A stretch of DNA of 64,000 nt from Pseudomonadota bacterium (GCA_017881245.1 JADGRC010000073.1:1-64000); one strand, 5' to 3'; shown: positions 19,655-30,129, numbered from the stretch's first letter. Numbers and translations: made by a program. Notes: generated by a model not told the origin, from the letters alone.

Positions 19655-20812
19655 TCAGAGTGTCGTATCACATACGATGGCGGCGTGGTCCGAGACTGGA
19701 TGCCCTTCGGCGTCGCGAGGATTGACCACCGTCGCCCAAACCGGACGGAGCCCCTTGCCCGCGAACCAATCGAGGCGAGCGGGCAAGCGGGCGTGCCACC
19801 GCCGCAGCATCCGGCGTACGATCCAGACCAGGACCCGTCCCCCCGAGCGTCGCAATTTTTCCACCGCGTAGGGGTCGTTGAAATCGTAGTGATAGGTGGC
19901 GAGGCGGCGGTCATTGAAGCCATCGACGGTGTAGCCGCGGGCGGCGAGTAGATCGAACAGGGGTCGTTCGCCACCGAGATCGGGCATCATGTAGGCATCG
20001 ATCGTGCGCCGAAGACCGGACAGAGCGAGCTTGCCAAGGACGTCGCGAGCCAGCGCGAGCGACGACGATAGATCGTGGGTCGAACAATTGAAGTCGCCGC
20101 CGACGATCGCGGGTAGCGAGCCTTCCGCGCGGTGGAGAACCGCACCGAGTTGGCTCGCGCGCTGGCGTGGGCTGGCGTTCGAATCGAAGTGACAGGCGGC
20201 GACGACGAACGGACCAGACAAAGTCTCGATCTCGACCAGGACCGCCCGTTTGCGACCAAGGCGTCGCTCGGACGATGAGAACTTGTCGCGCAATTCAGGT
20301 AGATCGACATTTTCGGCGCGTAGAAGAGCGGCGCGACTGAAAATGGCGGTCCCCGCGAGCGCGCTGGTATTGGTAGCTCCCGCGCGGTTTTCGCCCCAAT
20401 CGTCCTCCAACGCCAAGTACGACGGCCCGAACACGTAACTCATGCCCAGTGCCGAGGCCAGATCGCGCGCGACGTTGCGATTGTGCGAGCGACCGAGTCC
20501 ACAGTCGATCTCGCTCAGCAAGAGTACATCCGCCATCGAGAGGATCGGATCATCCCGCAGCGCGCCCAGGATCGCATCGAACCGAGCGCCCCGCTGGATG
20601 TTCCAGGCGACGAGCCGCAAGGTCCCGGCGCGCGCGGCGGGGCGGGGCGCGTGGTCGCCACGTTCGACGCCGGTGGTTACGCGTTCCACCTCGTCTCGAA
20701 TCCGTGGCCATAGCGCCGATCGCTCAAGCGCGCGCCGATCACGCATGGCCCGCAGAGCCGGGTAGTGCCGCGCGAGATCGTGTTCGATCGGCTGCAGACG
20801 CAGGAACGCCAA
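19655..20812 (-). CDS. Endonuclease/exonuclease/phosphatase family protein
   Basis: LRLVAWNIQRGARFDAILGALR...ADVLLLSEIDCGLGRSHNRNVARDLA...GGDFNCSTHDL...SDHAAIVCD. Confidence 0.9.
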   Translation of the reverse strand: MAFLRLQPIEHDLARHYPALRAMRDRRALERSALWPRIRDEVERVTTGVERGDHAPRPAARAGTLRLVAWNIQRGARFDAILGALRDDPILSMADVLLLSEIDCGLGRSHNRNVARDLASALGMSYVFGPSYLALEDDWGENRAGATNTSALAGTAIFSRAALLRAENVDLPELRDKFSSSERRLGRKRAVLVEIETLSGPFVVAACHFDSNASPRQRASQLGAVLHRAEGSLPAIVGGDFNCSTHDLSSSLALARDVLGKLALSGLRRTIDAYMMPDLGGERPLFDLLAARGYTVDGFNDRRLATYHYDFNDPYAVEKLRRSGGRVLVWIVRRMLRRWHARLPARLDWFAGKGLRPVWATVVNPRDAEGHPVSDHAAIVCDTTL

Positions 20813-20815
20813 CTT

Positions 20816-22735
20816 CTACTCCACGGCTGGATACTGCGAGTCGGAGGTCCGTCCAACCGCCGGATAGGTCGAACGGGGTTCGGCGGCGGGTGGTGCTGTC
20901 GCCGGCCGTTCTTCAACAGCGGTCGAGGACCGCTTGAGATTCCGCGCGCCCGTGTGTCTGTGTCCGGGAGGACGAGTCGGTTGGTGAGCGCCTCGAAGCT
21001 CCGCGGCGCGGCCCGTCCCCGCCAGACCAGCCGAGGGCCGAGCGGCGGGCGCGCGTACCAGACCAGCCGAGGGCACGGCTGGCGGCGCCGGCGGCAGGCC
21101 AGCCGAGGGCACGGCGGCCGGTGCGCGTGCCAGGCCAGCCGAGGGCCGAGCCGGCAGCGCCGGCGCCACGAAGGTGGGTGCGGGGCGGAGACGTTCCGCG
21201 TTCGTTGACGTTGACGCCGGCGCGGGAGCCGCGGGAACCGCATTTTCGATCGCCGATGTCCCTGGCGCGGGTTTCAAACGCGACCAGAACGCCGCAAGGA
21301 CGACGACGGTGACCGTCAACACCAGCAGCGCGCCCAGCCAGAAGCGAGACGTTCGAATTCTCGGGGGGTTGTCGAGACTGTCGCTCGTCCCCCAGTTCAC
21401 GAGGTCTGATCCAGCCGCCGGATGGGCGTTGGCCACGACCCCCGAGATCACAGGTGAAATCGAAACGATCTGCGCAGGCGGGGGTTGGGTACTGGTGGAC
21501 TGCGACGGTTGCACGTCAAGCAGCGCCGGCGCGGCTGGCCGTTCAGATCTCCGTTCAGACCCCTCGGACGACAACGGCTGGGTTCGACCCCCCCGCGACA
21601 TGGGCGTTGTCTCGGCATTCGCCGACACCAGCGGTCGCTGGCTGCCGCCGTAGGAAAGCGGCTGGGTCACGAAGACACGGTCGGGCCGAGGGAGCCAGGT
21701 GGAAGAAGCCGCCACCGCAATCGGCGCTGTCAGGGTGTCCTTCGGCGAATGCACGCGGCCGTAGTAGTCCGCCCAAAGAGACTGGTGCTTGGAGGAAGCA
21801 AACGGGAAGAGGGCCTTGCCGAGCAGATACACCGACGGATATCGGTCGGCGGGACGTTCCCTCATCGCCGTCAGGATGACAGTCTCGAATTCCGGCGGCA
21901 GATCAGGACGAAGCTCGCTCGGACGAGGAAATTGGAAACGAGCGACGCTGCCCAATACGTCGATCGCGGATTCCCCCTCGAACGGGCGGCGTCCGATCAC
22001 GCTCTGGTAGAGAATCACGCCGAGCGCATATTGGTCGCTTCGTTCGCCGGCCGGAAAATCCGAAAGCTGCTCCGGCGAGATGTAGTGGACGGTACCGACC
22101 AGATCACCGTCTTGCGTTTGACCGACAAAAGACGGTGGCCCCGCCCCGATCGGCTTGACGATACCGAAATCGAGCACGGTCGGAACGATGTTGCCGACCT
22201 TGTCCCTGGCAAGGAAAATGTTTCCCGGCTTGAGATCGCGGTGAATCAGACCTTGCTCGTGCAGCTCCGAGATGGCCGCGCAGATCGCAAGCATGATGCC
22301 CGCCGTCTGCTCGACCGTCAGACGCGTCCGCGTGAGGGCGCTGGCGAGATCCTCGCCCTCCAGGTACTCCATGACAAAGAAGGGCAGGCCCTCGTAACTT
22401 CCAGAATCGAAGATCTTGACCACGTGGGGGTGGCTGATCCGCGCGGCAGCCTTCGCTTCTTTCAAGAACCGCGCCTGCGCGAGCGGGTGGTCCACCCATT
22501 CGGGCGCCAGCGTCTTGAGGGCGCGCAGCATGCCGAGATCGACGTGCTCGGCCCGGTAGACGATGCCCATACCACCGCGCCCTATCAGGTCGACGATGCG
22601 ATACTTTCCAAGAACAGTTCCAAAGGGAAGGCTTCCCACCTCGGTTCCGTCGCGCGGCGCATCGGGGGATACCGGCGGTCGGTTCTCTCCCTTGGCCGGA
22701 TCGTTGTCGCCGCCCCCTGCCATTCCAGGCGACAT
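20816..22735 (-). CDS. Transmembrane Ser/Thr protein kinase with Ala/Pro repeat tail
   Basis: GRGGMGIVYRAEHVDLGMLRALKTL...LIHRDLKPGNIFLARD...VLDFGIVKPIG...GTVHYISPEQLSDFPAGERSDQYALGVILYQ; TM WLGALLVLTVTVVVLAAFW. Confidence 0.96.
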   Translation of the reverse strand: MSPGMAGGGDNDPAKGENRPPVSPDAPRDGTEVGSLPFGTVLGKYRIVDLIGRGGMGIVYRAEHVDLGMLRALKTLAPEWVDHPLAQARFLKEAKAAARISHPHVVKIFDSGSYEGLPFFVMEYLEGEDLASALTRTRLTVEQTAGIMLAICAAISELHEQGLIHRDLKPGNIFLARDKVGNIVPTVLDFGIVKPIGAGPPSFVGQTQDGDLVGTVHYISPEQLSDFPAGERSDQYALGVILYQSVIGRRPFEGESAIDVLGSVARFQFPRPSELRPDLPPEFETVILTAMRERPADRYPSVYLLGKALFPFASSKHQSLWADYYGRVHSPKDTLTAPIAVAASSTWLPRPDRVFVTQPLSYGGSQRPLVSANAETTPMSRGGRTQPLSSEGSERRSERPAAPALLDVQPSQSTSTQPPPAQIVSISPVISGVVANAHPAAGSDLVNWGTSDSLDNPPRIRTSRFWLGALLVLTVTVVVLAAFWSRLKPAPGTSAIENAVPAAPAPASTSTNAERLRPAPTFVAPALPARPSAGLARAPAAVPSAGLPPAPPAVPSAGLVRAPAARPSAGLAGTGRAAELRGAHQPTRPPGHRHTGARNLKRSSTAVEERPATAPPAAEPRSTYPAVGRTSDSQYPAVE

Positions 22736-22982
22736 TACTACAGGCCATGGAGCCGAAGGGTCCGCGAAAGACGAGAAGGTAAGGCCATACCCCGCACAAT
22801 CACGGATTCGCGCACCTGGAAACTCCAGCGAAGATCCGGGCGGATCTGGAAAATTAGGGGACGGTTCTCAGAAAACTGATGCGCTCCGCGGCGAGCTCGT
22901 CCCGGGCACGCGCATTATTGGTCCCCTCGGCGTCCCGAACAACCGACACATGTTTGGCGTCCGGGTTGCAAGCGAGGGTGAA

Positions 22983-23876
22983 ATGCTTCACATCACTCGT
23001 AGGCGCCCGCGTCTTCCCATCCACTCTTGCCGCTCTTGCCGCTCTTGGATTTTGTCTCGCGTCCTGTTGGTAAGCTGCGCGACAGCATGTTGTTCCGGCA
23101 GGCCCTCTCCGATCGGCGGGCCGGGTGCTACGGGAGGAATCCACGGATCTGGCGGAAGCACTGCCCCGACGGGCAGCGGTGGCCACCTGGTCGACGCCGG
23201 CGGATCGACCGGGGGCAACGGTGGCCGCATGGTCGACCCGGGTGGATCGACCGGGGGCGACGGCGGCCGCATGGTCGACGCCGGCGGATCGACCGGGGGC
23301 GACGGCGGCCGCATGGTCGACGCCGGCGGATCGACCGGGGGCAGCGGCGACCCGACGGGCAACGGTGGCCGCATGGTCGACGCGGGCGGATCGACCGGGG
23401 GTAGCGGTGGACGACAAGCCGCCTCGGGTGGTTCGGGTGGCAGCGACGCAGGGGTCCCAGGGAATCCCGACGGCAACCGCGATGCGGTCGATGCCAAAGG
23501 TGACAGCGTGGGACAAGACGCCGCGGCGGGTGTCTCGTTCGTTACCGTGCAAGCAATCTTCGTCAAAAGCTGTGTCAGGTGTCACGATCCGGCGCATCCC
23601 ATCGTGCCTGAGGCCCCGACCTTCGTCGAGATGCCCCTGACGCCCGCGACCGCTTATGCAGCCCTGGTCAACAAGCCGGCGTCCGAGACTTGCGGCGGAA
23701 TGCGGGTGACGCCTGGCGACGCGAGCCGCAGCTACCTCTATCACAAGGTCACCGACGCCACGCCTTGCGACGGCAAACGCATGCCCCACCCCGGAATGCT
23801 GGCCAACGGACCTCCGCTACCGGACCAGGACATCGCCACGATCGCGGCCTGGATCAACGCGGGCGCGAAGCCCTGA
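22983..23876 (+). CDS. Gly-rich repeat lipoprotein with C-terminal cytochrome c-like domain
   Basis: Signal peptide; GGSTGGDGGRMVDA repeats; C-terminus IFVKSCVRCHDP...VTPGDASRSYLYHKVTDATPCDGKRMPHPG...DIATIAAWINAGAKP (CxxCH). Confidence 0.82.
   Translation: MLHITRRRPRLPIHSCRSCRSWILSRVLLVSCATACCSGRPSPIGGPGATGGIHGSGGSTAPTGSGGHLVDAGGSTGGNGGRMVDPGGSTGGDGGRMVDAGGSTGGDGGRMVDAGGSTGGSGDPTGNGGRMVDAGGSTGGSGGRQAASGGSGGSDAGVPGNPDGNRDAVDAKGDSVGQDAAAGVSFVTVQAIFVKSCVRCHDPAHPIVPEAPTFVEMPLTPATAYAALVNKPASETCGGMRVTPGDASRSYLYHKVTDATPCDGKRMPHPGMLANGPPLPDQDIATIAAWINAGAKP
23202..23406 (+). repeat. Coding tandem repeat, 42-bp unit, about 5 imperfect copies
   Basis: Unit GGATCGACCGGGGGCGACGGCGGCCGCATGGTCGACGCCGGC, in frame, encoding GSTGGDGGRMVDAG. 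Confidence 0.85.
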
Positions 23877-24005
23877 CCACCAGGTCGTCAGGCAAAACGC
23901 TATTCTTCGATTCATTCGTCCGCTTTTGCGGGGTACTATCGGCGACCCATGAGCAACATGTTAGGAAATAAGTAGCGGCGATCCCCCTGCCAGCGCGGTC
24001 GTGAC

Positions 24006-26585
24006 GTGAGACAGCTGCTCCTGTGTTCGGTCGCCTTGTTCTTCGGAACCACGCTGCTCGCCGCCGAACCCGGGCGCCGGACGGTCAATTTCAACCGCGA
24101 GTGGAAGTTCCTTCTGGGCGATCATCCCGGTGCGGAGGCCCCCGGCAGCGACGACAAATATTGGGACGACGTAGGACTGCCGCATTCCTTTAGCATTCCG
24201 TACTTCGCCGCCCCGCAGTTTTATGTTGGCACCGGCTGGTATCGGAAGCACTTCGACGTCCCGACCAACTGGGTCGGCAAACGGTTGTCCCTTGAATTTG
24301 ACGGCGCGTTTCAGGACGCGGAAGTCTTCGTAAACGGCCGACGGCTAAGTGAGCACACGGGCGGCTACACGGGATTTTCCGTGGACATCACGGGCGTGGT
24401 GAAGACCGGCGCCAACGTCGTCGCCGTGCGTGTCGACAACCGGTGGAATCCGCGGCTCGCCCCGCGCGCAGGCGAGCACGTCTTTAGTGGCGGTATTTAC
24501 CGCGACGTGCGGCTGGTCGCGACCGGGAGACTGCACGTCACTTGGTATGGCACGTTCGTTACCACGCCGCGGATCTCGAAAGAGTCCGTAACGGCGAACG
24601 TAAAGACGGAGGTCCGTAACGACAGCGCCTTCGCGAAGACGTGTCTGCTGAAAACGGTCCTCCTTGATCCCGACGGAAAAACGGTCGCGAGCATGTCCAC
24701 CACGCGATCGGTGCCCGCGGGCACGACCGTGACGTTCGATCAAACCAGCGACCCCATCGCCGGACCGAAGTTGTGGCATCCCGACCATCCGTTCCTATAC
24801 AGAGCGGTGAGCGAAGTTTACGAAGGCAGGGCGATGTCGGATCAATTCGCAACGACGTTTGGTTTGCGTTGGTTCAAGTGGACGTCGGACCAGGGATTTT
24901 TTCTGAACGGCGAGCATTACTATTTCAAGGGCGCGAACGCGCACCAGGACCACGCGGGGTGGGGCGACGCCGTGACGGACAGCGGGTTCTTCCGCGACGT
25001 GAAGATGGTGAAGGACGCGGGGTTCGATTTCATCCGCGGCTCGCACTACCCGCATGCCCCGGCGTTTGCGGATGCGTGCGACAGGCTGGGCGTGTTGTTT
25101 TGGTCGGAAAACAGTTTCTGGGGCACGGCCGGCTTCAAGAGTCCCTGGAGCAGCAGCGCCTATCCGCCAGAGTCTGAAAATCAGCCCGGGTTCAAGCAAA
25201 GTGTCAAGGACAGCCTGCGCGACATGATTCGCATCAATCGCAACCATCCAAGCATCATCGCGTGGAGCATGGACAACGAGGTGTTCTTCACGGAGGAGTC
25301 GACGCTGCCCGCCGTCAGGACTTTCCTGAAGGAACTGGTGGCATATTCGCACGAGCTCGATCCGACGCGGCCGGCGGCCATCGGCGGCTGCCAGCGCGGC
25401 GCCCTGAACAAGCTCGGTGACATTGCCGGCTACAACGGCGACGGCGCACGGCTGTTCATCAATCCCGGCCTTCCCAACCTGGTGACCGAGTACGGATCGA
25501 CGATGGTCGACCGGCCGGGCACATACGCGCCAGGCTGGGGCGATCTCGTCGAAGACCCAAACGACGACGCGCGGCCATTGGTCTGGCGCCATCCGTGGCG
25601 CAGCGGCGAAGTGCTTTGGTGCGCGTTCGATCACGGCAGCATCGCCGGGCGGCGCTTCGGCGCGATGGGAATGGTCGACTACTTCCGGCTGCCGAAGCGC
25701 CAGTGGTACTGGTATCGGAACGAGTACCGGCAAATTCCGCCGCCGGCCTGGCCCGCGCCCGGCACTCCCGCCGGGTTGAGAATTGCGGCCGACAAGACAA
25801 CCCTGAACTCGGCTGACGGCACCGACGATGCGCAGATCGTCGTCACCGTCATCGACAAGGAGGGTAGGGCATTGAGCAATTCGCCTCCGGTCACGCTGGC
25901 AATTGCCTCCGGTCCGGGTGAATTTCCAACCGGCCCTTCAATCACGTTTGCGGCGGAGTCCGACATCACCATCCGCGATGGCCAGGCGGCGATGGAGTTT
26001 CGTTCTTATCATGCGGGCGAGACTCTGATCCGTGCCACCTCGCCCGGACTCAAGGACGCTACAGTCACCATCATTTCCTTGGGCGAGTCGAAATTCGTTC
26101 CCCGGGTCACCCCGCCCGTGAAACCGCGTCCCTATGTACGCTTCGAAGGACACGCACCGGGGACCGGAACGGGGACGAATTCAGCGTTTGGCCTGAACAA
26201 CCCAACCAAGGCCAGCAGCGAGACATCCGACCACGACGCCGGCCTCGCCAACGACGGCAATCCCACCACCTTTTGGCAGGCGCGGGACGCGGCGGCCGAC
26301 GCCTGGTGGCAGGTGGACCTGGAGCGCGTCGTCGCGGTGTCGCAAACGCGGCTCGGCTTTCCATCCGAGGGCGACTGCCCTTATAGAATCGAGTTTTCCA
26401 ACGACCAGATCCACTGGACGCTGGGCGTGGACCGAACCCGCAATCGCAGCACCGACAAGACGCGCACGGATGCTGTCACGCCGGCAATCACCGGGCGATT
26501 CGTTCGGGTGACGTTCACGGAAGTGCCCGCCGGAAAGCTCGCCGCCTTGGCCGAGATAGAGGTTATCGGACGAGTCGCGCAGTAG
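24006..26585 (+). CDS. Glycoside hydrolase family 2 protein with C-terminal F5/8-type C domain
   Basis: REWKFLLGDHPGAE...WYRKHFDVP...RINRNHPSIIAWSMDNEVFF (acid/base), LVTEYGS (nucleophile); C-terminal ASSETSDHDAGLANDGNPTTFWQARDAAADAWWQVDLERV. Confidence 0.95.
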   Translation: MRQLLLCSVALFFGTTLLAAEPGRRTVNFNREWKFLLGDHPGAEAPGSDDKYWDDVGLPHSFSIPYFAAPQFYVGTGWYRKHFDVPTNWVGKRLSLEFDGAFQDAEVFVNGRRLSEHTGGYTGFSVDITGVVKTGANVVAVRVDNRWNPRLAPRAGEHVFSGGIYRDVRLVATGRLHVTWYGTFVTTPRISKESVTANVKTEVRNDSAFAKTCLLKTVLLDPDGKTVASMSTTRSVPAGTTVTFDQTSDPIAGPKLWHPDHPFLYRAVSEVYEGRAMSDQFATTFGLRWFKWTSDQGFFLNGEHYYFKGANAHQDHAGWGDAVTDSGFFRDVKMVKDAGFDFIRGSHYPHAPAFADACDRLGVLFWSENSFWGTAGFKSPWSSSAYPPESENQPGFKQSVKDSLRDMIRINRNHPSIIAWSMDNEVFFTEESTLPAVRTFLKELVAYSHELDPTRPAAIGGCQRGALNKLGDIAGYNGDGARLFINPGLPNLVTEYGSTMVDRPGTYAPGWGDLVEDPNDDARPLVWRHPWRSGEVLWCAFDHGSIAGRRFGAMGMVDYFRLPKRQWYWYRNEYRQIPPPAWPAPGTPAGLRIAADKTTLNSADGTDDAQIVVTVIDKEGRALSNSPPVTLAIASGPGEFPTGPSITFAAESDITIRDGQAAMEFRSYHAGETLIRATSPGLKDATVTIISLGESKFVPRVTPPVKPRPYVRFEGHAPGTGTGTNSAFGLNNPTKASSETSDHDAGLANDGNPTTFWQARDAAADAWWQVDLERVVAVSQTRLGFPSEGDCPYRIEFSNDQIHWTLGVDRTRNRSTDKTRTDAVTPAITGRFVRVTFTEVPAGKLAALAEIEVIGRVAQ

Positions 26586-26588
26586 GGA

Positions 26589-28241
26589 CTACGGCGTGAA
26601 CACGCGCGTCCAGCTGAACACCGCCGCGGTCGAGGGGTCGACCGTCAACTTGACCCAGTCCTTGAAGTTGGTCGAGCCGTCGACCGTGATGCGCGTCAGA
26701 TTCGGCACTGGGAACGCCACCGGGTGCATGATGCCGGTCGCACTCGTTGGATCGGCGAGCGGATGGTCGGACTCGTACAGATGTGAATCGCCGTTGAACA
26801 GAAGCACCGGCTTGCCGTAGGCAACGGTCAACGTGGCGAGTTGCTGGACAAAGGCATCGTACCCGTTAAGCCCGTCGCCACCCGCAATGAAGGCGGCCGG
26901 ATCCCACATGTCGGCCTGCAAACCAATCACGATTCCCGCGGAGCCATCCGTCGTGGCCTGCGCGAATGCCCGGGCGAGCCAGCGGCTGTTGGCGGCGTTG
27001 CGCTTCGCGACCTCATCCGCTTGAGCGGCGGGGTTCGAAAATGTTCCCGTCCAGGGCAGAAGATCGTTGTTTGACCCCGGAAGGTTCAAGGTCACGAACA
27101 GGACGTTGGCCTGTTCCCACAACACGTTCTCGACGAAGGCCGCGTCATCTGGGTAGAGCGGATCGAAAGCCAGCGCCTGCGAGACGACGTTCTTCTGGAC
27201 CCCGCCGATGGTCTTGCCGGGATTCGGGAAGAAGAGCTGCCGGTCCTTGGCCAGCTCGTCGGGCGGGTATCCGCTGCTCGATTCCTTGGGCTTGTGACAG
27301 TCGGTCCATTCGTTGTCGCCCGGCGTGTAGACGAAGGGATCGGCGAACGACTGGAAGAACCCGAAGACCATCGAATTCCAGGCGGCCGTGCAGGGCATAC
27401 TGCCCGAGTGGATGTCGCCGAGGAAGAGCGCCAGGTCAACGTCCGGATCGGCGTTGACCTGGGCGATGAACGATGGCGCCGACGCCGCCAGCGCGGTGCT
27501 GTAGGGCCAGTCGCCGAACACGGCTAAAGTGGTCGTGCTCTTTGAACAGGTCACGGTCGCCGTCAAGGTGTCGGTGCACGCGGGGGTCGGATCGCCGTCG
27601 GAGACGGTGAGGGTGATGGTCACGGGACCCGCCGTCGTGCAGGTGAACGTCGGCGCTTTCGCCGTGGTGCTGTCAAAGGACCCGGAACTCGCGCTCCAGA
27701 CGTAGGAGACGGCCGAGGGGCCGTTGTCCGCGTCGTGGCTCTTCCCGTCGAGCGCGATACTGCCGCCGACGGTGATCTCGGTCGGGTTTGCACCGATGCC
27801 GTCGGCAACCGGGCACACGTTGATCGTGCCGTTCACCATAACGCTTCCCGATCGCGCACCCTGGTGGCAAGTGAGGTGGACATTGACCGGCACGGTTACA
27901 CGGGCGGCAATGTTGAACGTGGCCGATCCACCGCACGTGGTCCCGTCGGTGGCGGTCGCCGACAGCGCGATGCCGTAGGGCCCCCCCACGGGGATCCCGT
28001 CAATGGTGACCGAGATTGAAGCGCTGTGGCTGACGTCGATCGTCGCCGATCTACTGAAGCCGCCCGGCCCTGTGATTTCGTAGCTGGCGACGTTAAACGT
28101 CAGACCCGGCGTCCCGTCGATGTGCAGGCCGAACGAACCCACCTCGATCGGCCTGGAGCCGAGATCGTCGCCGCACGCGCCGAAAAGAGTCAGACCGGAT
28201 ACAGCCGCCGCCAAGAGAGTTGCCTTCGCGCGTCGAATCAT
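26589..28241 (-). CDS. Lipoprotein with PKD-like domain and metallophosphoesterase-like domain
   Basis: Lipobox LFGAC; PTEITVGGSIALDGKSHDADNGPSAVSYVWSASSGSFDS...; FGDWPYS...LFLGDIHSGSMPC...TPGDNEWTDC...LLFNGDSHLYESDHP. Confidence 0.82.
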   Translation of the reverse strand: MIRRAKATLLAAAVSGLTLFGACGDDLGSRPIEVGSFGLHIDGTPGLTFNVASYEITGPGGFSRSATIDVSHSASISVTIDGIPVGGPYGIALSATATDGTTCGGSATFNIAARVTVPVNVHLTCHQGARSGSVMVNGTINVCPVADGIGANPTEITVGGSIALDGKSHDADNGPSAVSYVWSASSGSFDSTTAKAPTFTCTTAGPVTITLTVSDGDPTPACTDTLTATVTCSKSTTTLAVFGDWPYSTALAASAPSFIAQVNADPDVDLALFLGDIHSGSMPCTAAWNSMVFGFFQSFADPFVYTPGDNEWTDCHKPKESSSGYPPDELAKDRQLFFPNPGKTIGGVQKNVVSQALAFDPLYPDDAAFVENVLWEQANVLFVTLNLPGSNNDLLPWTGTFSNPAAQADEVAKRNAANSRWLARAFAQATTDGSAGIVIGLQADMWDPAAFIAGGDGLNGYDAFVQQLATLTVAYGKPVLLFNGDSHLYESDHPLADPTSATGIMHPVAFPVPNLTRITVDGSTNFKDWVKLTVDPSTAAVFSWTRVFTP

Positions 28242-28867
28242 GAACAGTGCCTCCGTTTTAGGTCCGCAGATGCGACGGCACACTATCGGGCCACGTTTGT
28301 CGGACGGGCGACAGTTCGGCAACGATTCGGCCTTGCGGCCTTGCGGTCTGAGGGCGAGTTCCTGGCGATTTCCTGCGCTTCTGCGCCGGCTGCTGTGAAT
28401 GCGAAACAGCGAACCCTAAGAGGACCCTAAGAGGGCGAGCGGATAGCGCTCCCCAGCGCCAACCGCTCGCCCTTCCCCCTGCCCCTTTTTCCCCCACCTT
28501 CCACCGACACCACCCATCCGTCTTTACCTTCGCCCCCGTTCCCGCCTCCGCTTTAGTCTAAGGAAAAGCCAACTCCTGCTCTTGCGATCCCCCACGGACA
28601 GGCCTTGGAACAGCAAGCGGCATACCAGGGCATTCGACCCGGAAAGACAGCCGTTGGAAGTTCGCGTCCCCTTCGAGGACGTTCAAGATTGATCAGGTTG
28701 TGCAGAAAAGGGTTGATCGAGCTGTGCAACCGGAACGGGGAAGGTGGGCATCGGGCATCAACCTCCGCACGGCGAGGTGTCGCCGCACGAATCCCAGAAC
28801 CGTGTCGCGCGCGGTCAAAACGACGCGTCAATCCCCTGGGGGACAACGTGCCGCAGGCCCGATGATG

Positions 28868-29008
28868 GACACGCGCCGCACGATCCGGGCGACGTTAGCC
28901 CGACCGGCATCTCGCCGATCTCGTCCAGAAAGACCGTGCCCCCCGACGCGGCCTCCAGCAACCCGGCCTTGGCTTGCTTGGCGTCGGTGAAGGCGCCTTT
29001 CTCATAGC
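28868..29008 (-). pseudogene. Fragment of sigma54-dependent activator AAA+ domain
   Basis: [39 protein letters not shown] matches the Walker B-proximal core; similarity stops abruptly both sides. Confidence 0.75.
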
Positions 29009-29655
29009 CGAGCCGGCATCGATATCGAGCTGATTTCCAGCCGGGAGGAAGCGCATCTGCTCGCGCTGGCGGCGCTGGACGGGACGCCGGACCACATTCG
29101 GTCGCTTCTGATCGACGTGGGCCCGGATGGAGCGCGGGTGATTTTGGCCTCCGGGGACCAGGCGCTTGCGTTTTGGGAGTTGCGTCTGGAGCTGAGGCAG
29201 GTGGCGGAGCCCTGGCCGCCGCCCGTGAGACCGGCGACAAGGTTCTCTGGAATCATCTCTGGAGCGCCTTGCGGACGCGCGTGCGCGAGTTGGTGTCTGC
29301 GACGCGCCCGGGCGCACCCCGGGGCGGGGTTGACTCGGTCGTGGCCGTCGCGGGAACCGCGGCCACCGTGGTTGGCTTCGCGGCCGATGGCGGAACCCGA
29401 GTGACCGGCGCCGAGATCAGCCGGGCCATCGAACGGCTATTACCGGATTCCGGTAGCGGGCGGCGACAACGCCCCGATCCAGGATGGAAGGATCTGAAGT
29501 TGGCGGGCGCGGTGTTTCTCGAAGCGATATTGGACCGGCTCGGCCCAACCACCGTCGAGGCCGTGGATCTAAGGTTGGCGGACGGCGTGATCGGCGGTTT
29601 GGCGCGCAGGAGTACCAGCGAGGAAAACCCCCGCCGGCACTCGGGCGACTACTGA
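29009..29655 (+). pseudogene. Truncated, frameshifted Ppx/GppA-type phosphatase remnant
   Basis: Frame 1 [45 protein letters not shown] (cf. E-V-I-S-G-x-E-E-A-R-L ... D-I-G-G-G-S-T-E); a different frame carries VAVAGTAATVVGF...DLKLAGAVFLEAILDRLGPTTVEAVDLRLADGVIGGL. Confidence 0.7.
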
Positions 29656-30089
29656 GCCACCGTCACGGCAAGCTGGCGTGTCTTGTCTGGTTCCGGAAGC
29701 TTGGCTGCCTCCGTGAACCGTTCGACGTGCCAGGAGAGTGATGCGCGGCGACTGACCACCGCGCACATCGATTGGTTCTTAGGGATTTCCAGCCAGCCGC
29801 GGGCCGGCATCACCACCGAAGACATCTGTGTCCCGTCGGTAAAGCAGTCCGCCGCCGTGCCATCGTGCCGGGGAACCCGGAAAACCACGACCGGCCCGCT
29901 CCGATCGCTGTGCAAGTGAAGCAACCGCGCCGGCCCGGCGACGATCAGGCGCGGCTCGGGATCCGACACGATCAACGTCTGGCGAAAATCGGCATGATCC
30001 GACCGCCAACCTCCCATCCGACCTGCACAACCACCCACTCCAAGAACCAATAAGACAAGACAAGCCCGACGACTAAGTTCCACCACCAT
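29649..30089 (-). CDS. Hypothetical lipoprotein
   Basis: MVVELSRRACLVLLVLGVGGCAG lipoprotein signal; compact ORF. Confidence 0.75.
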   Translation of the reverse strand: MVVELSRRACLVLLVLGVGGCAGRMGGWRSDHADFRQTLIVSDPEPRLIVAGPARLLHLHSDRSGPVVVFRVPRHDGTAADCFTDGTQMSSVVMPARGWLEIPKNQSMCAVVSRRASLSWHVERFTEAAKLPEPDKTRQLAVTVAQ

Positions 30090-30129
30090 TTCGGCTCCCC
30101 CTCGACTAATTGAAATTAACAAAACTCGT

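Noticed and set aside
21485-22879. 464-aa plus-strand ORF
   Set aside because: Antisense to the Ser/Thr kinase; shadow ORF.
23202-23406. Possible CRISPR-like array
   Set aside because: Units are contiguous, in frame, with no unique spacers; this is a coding tandem repeat.
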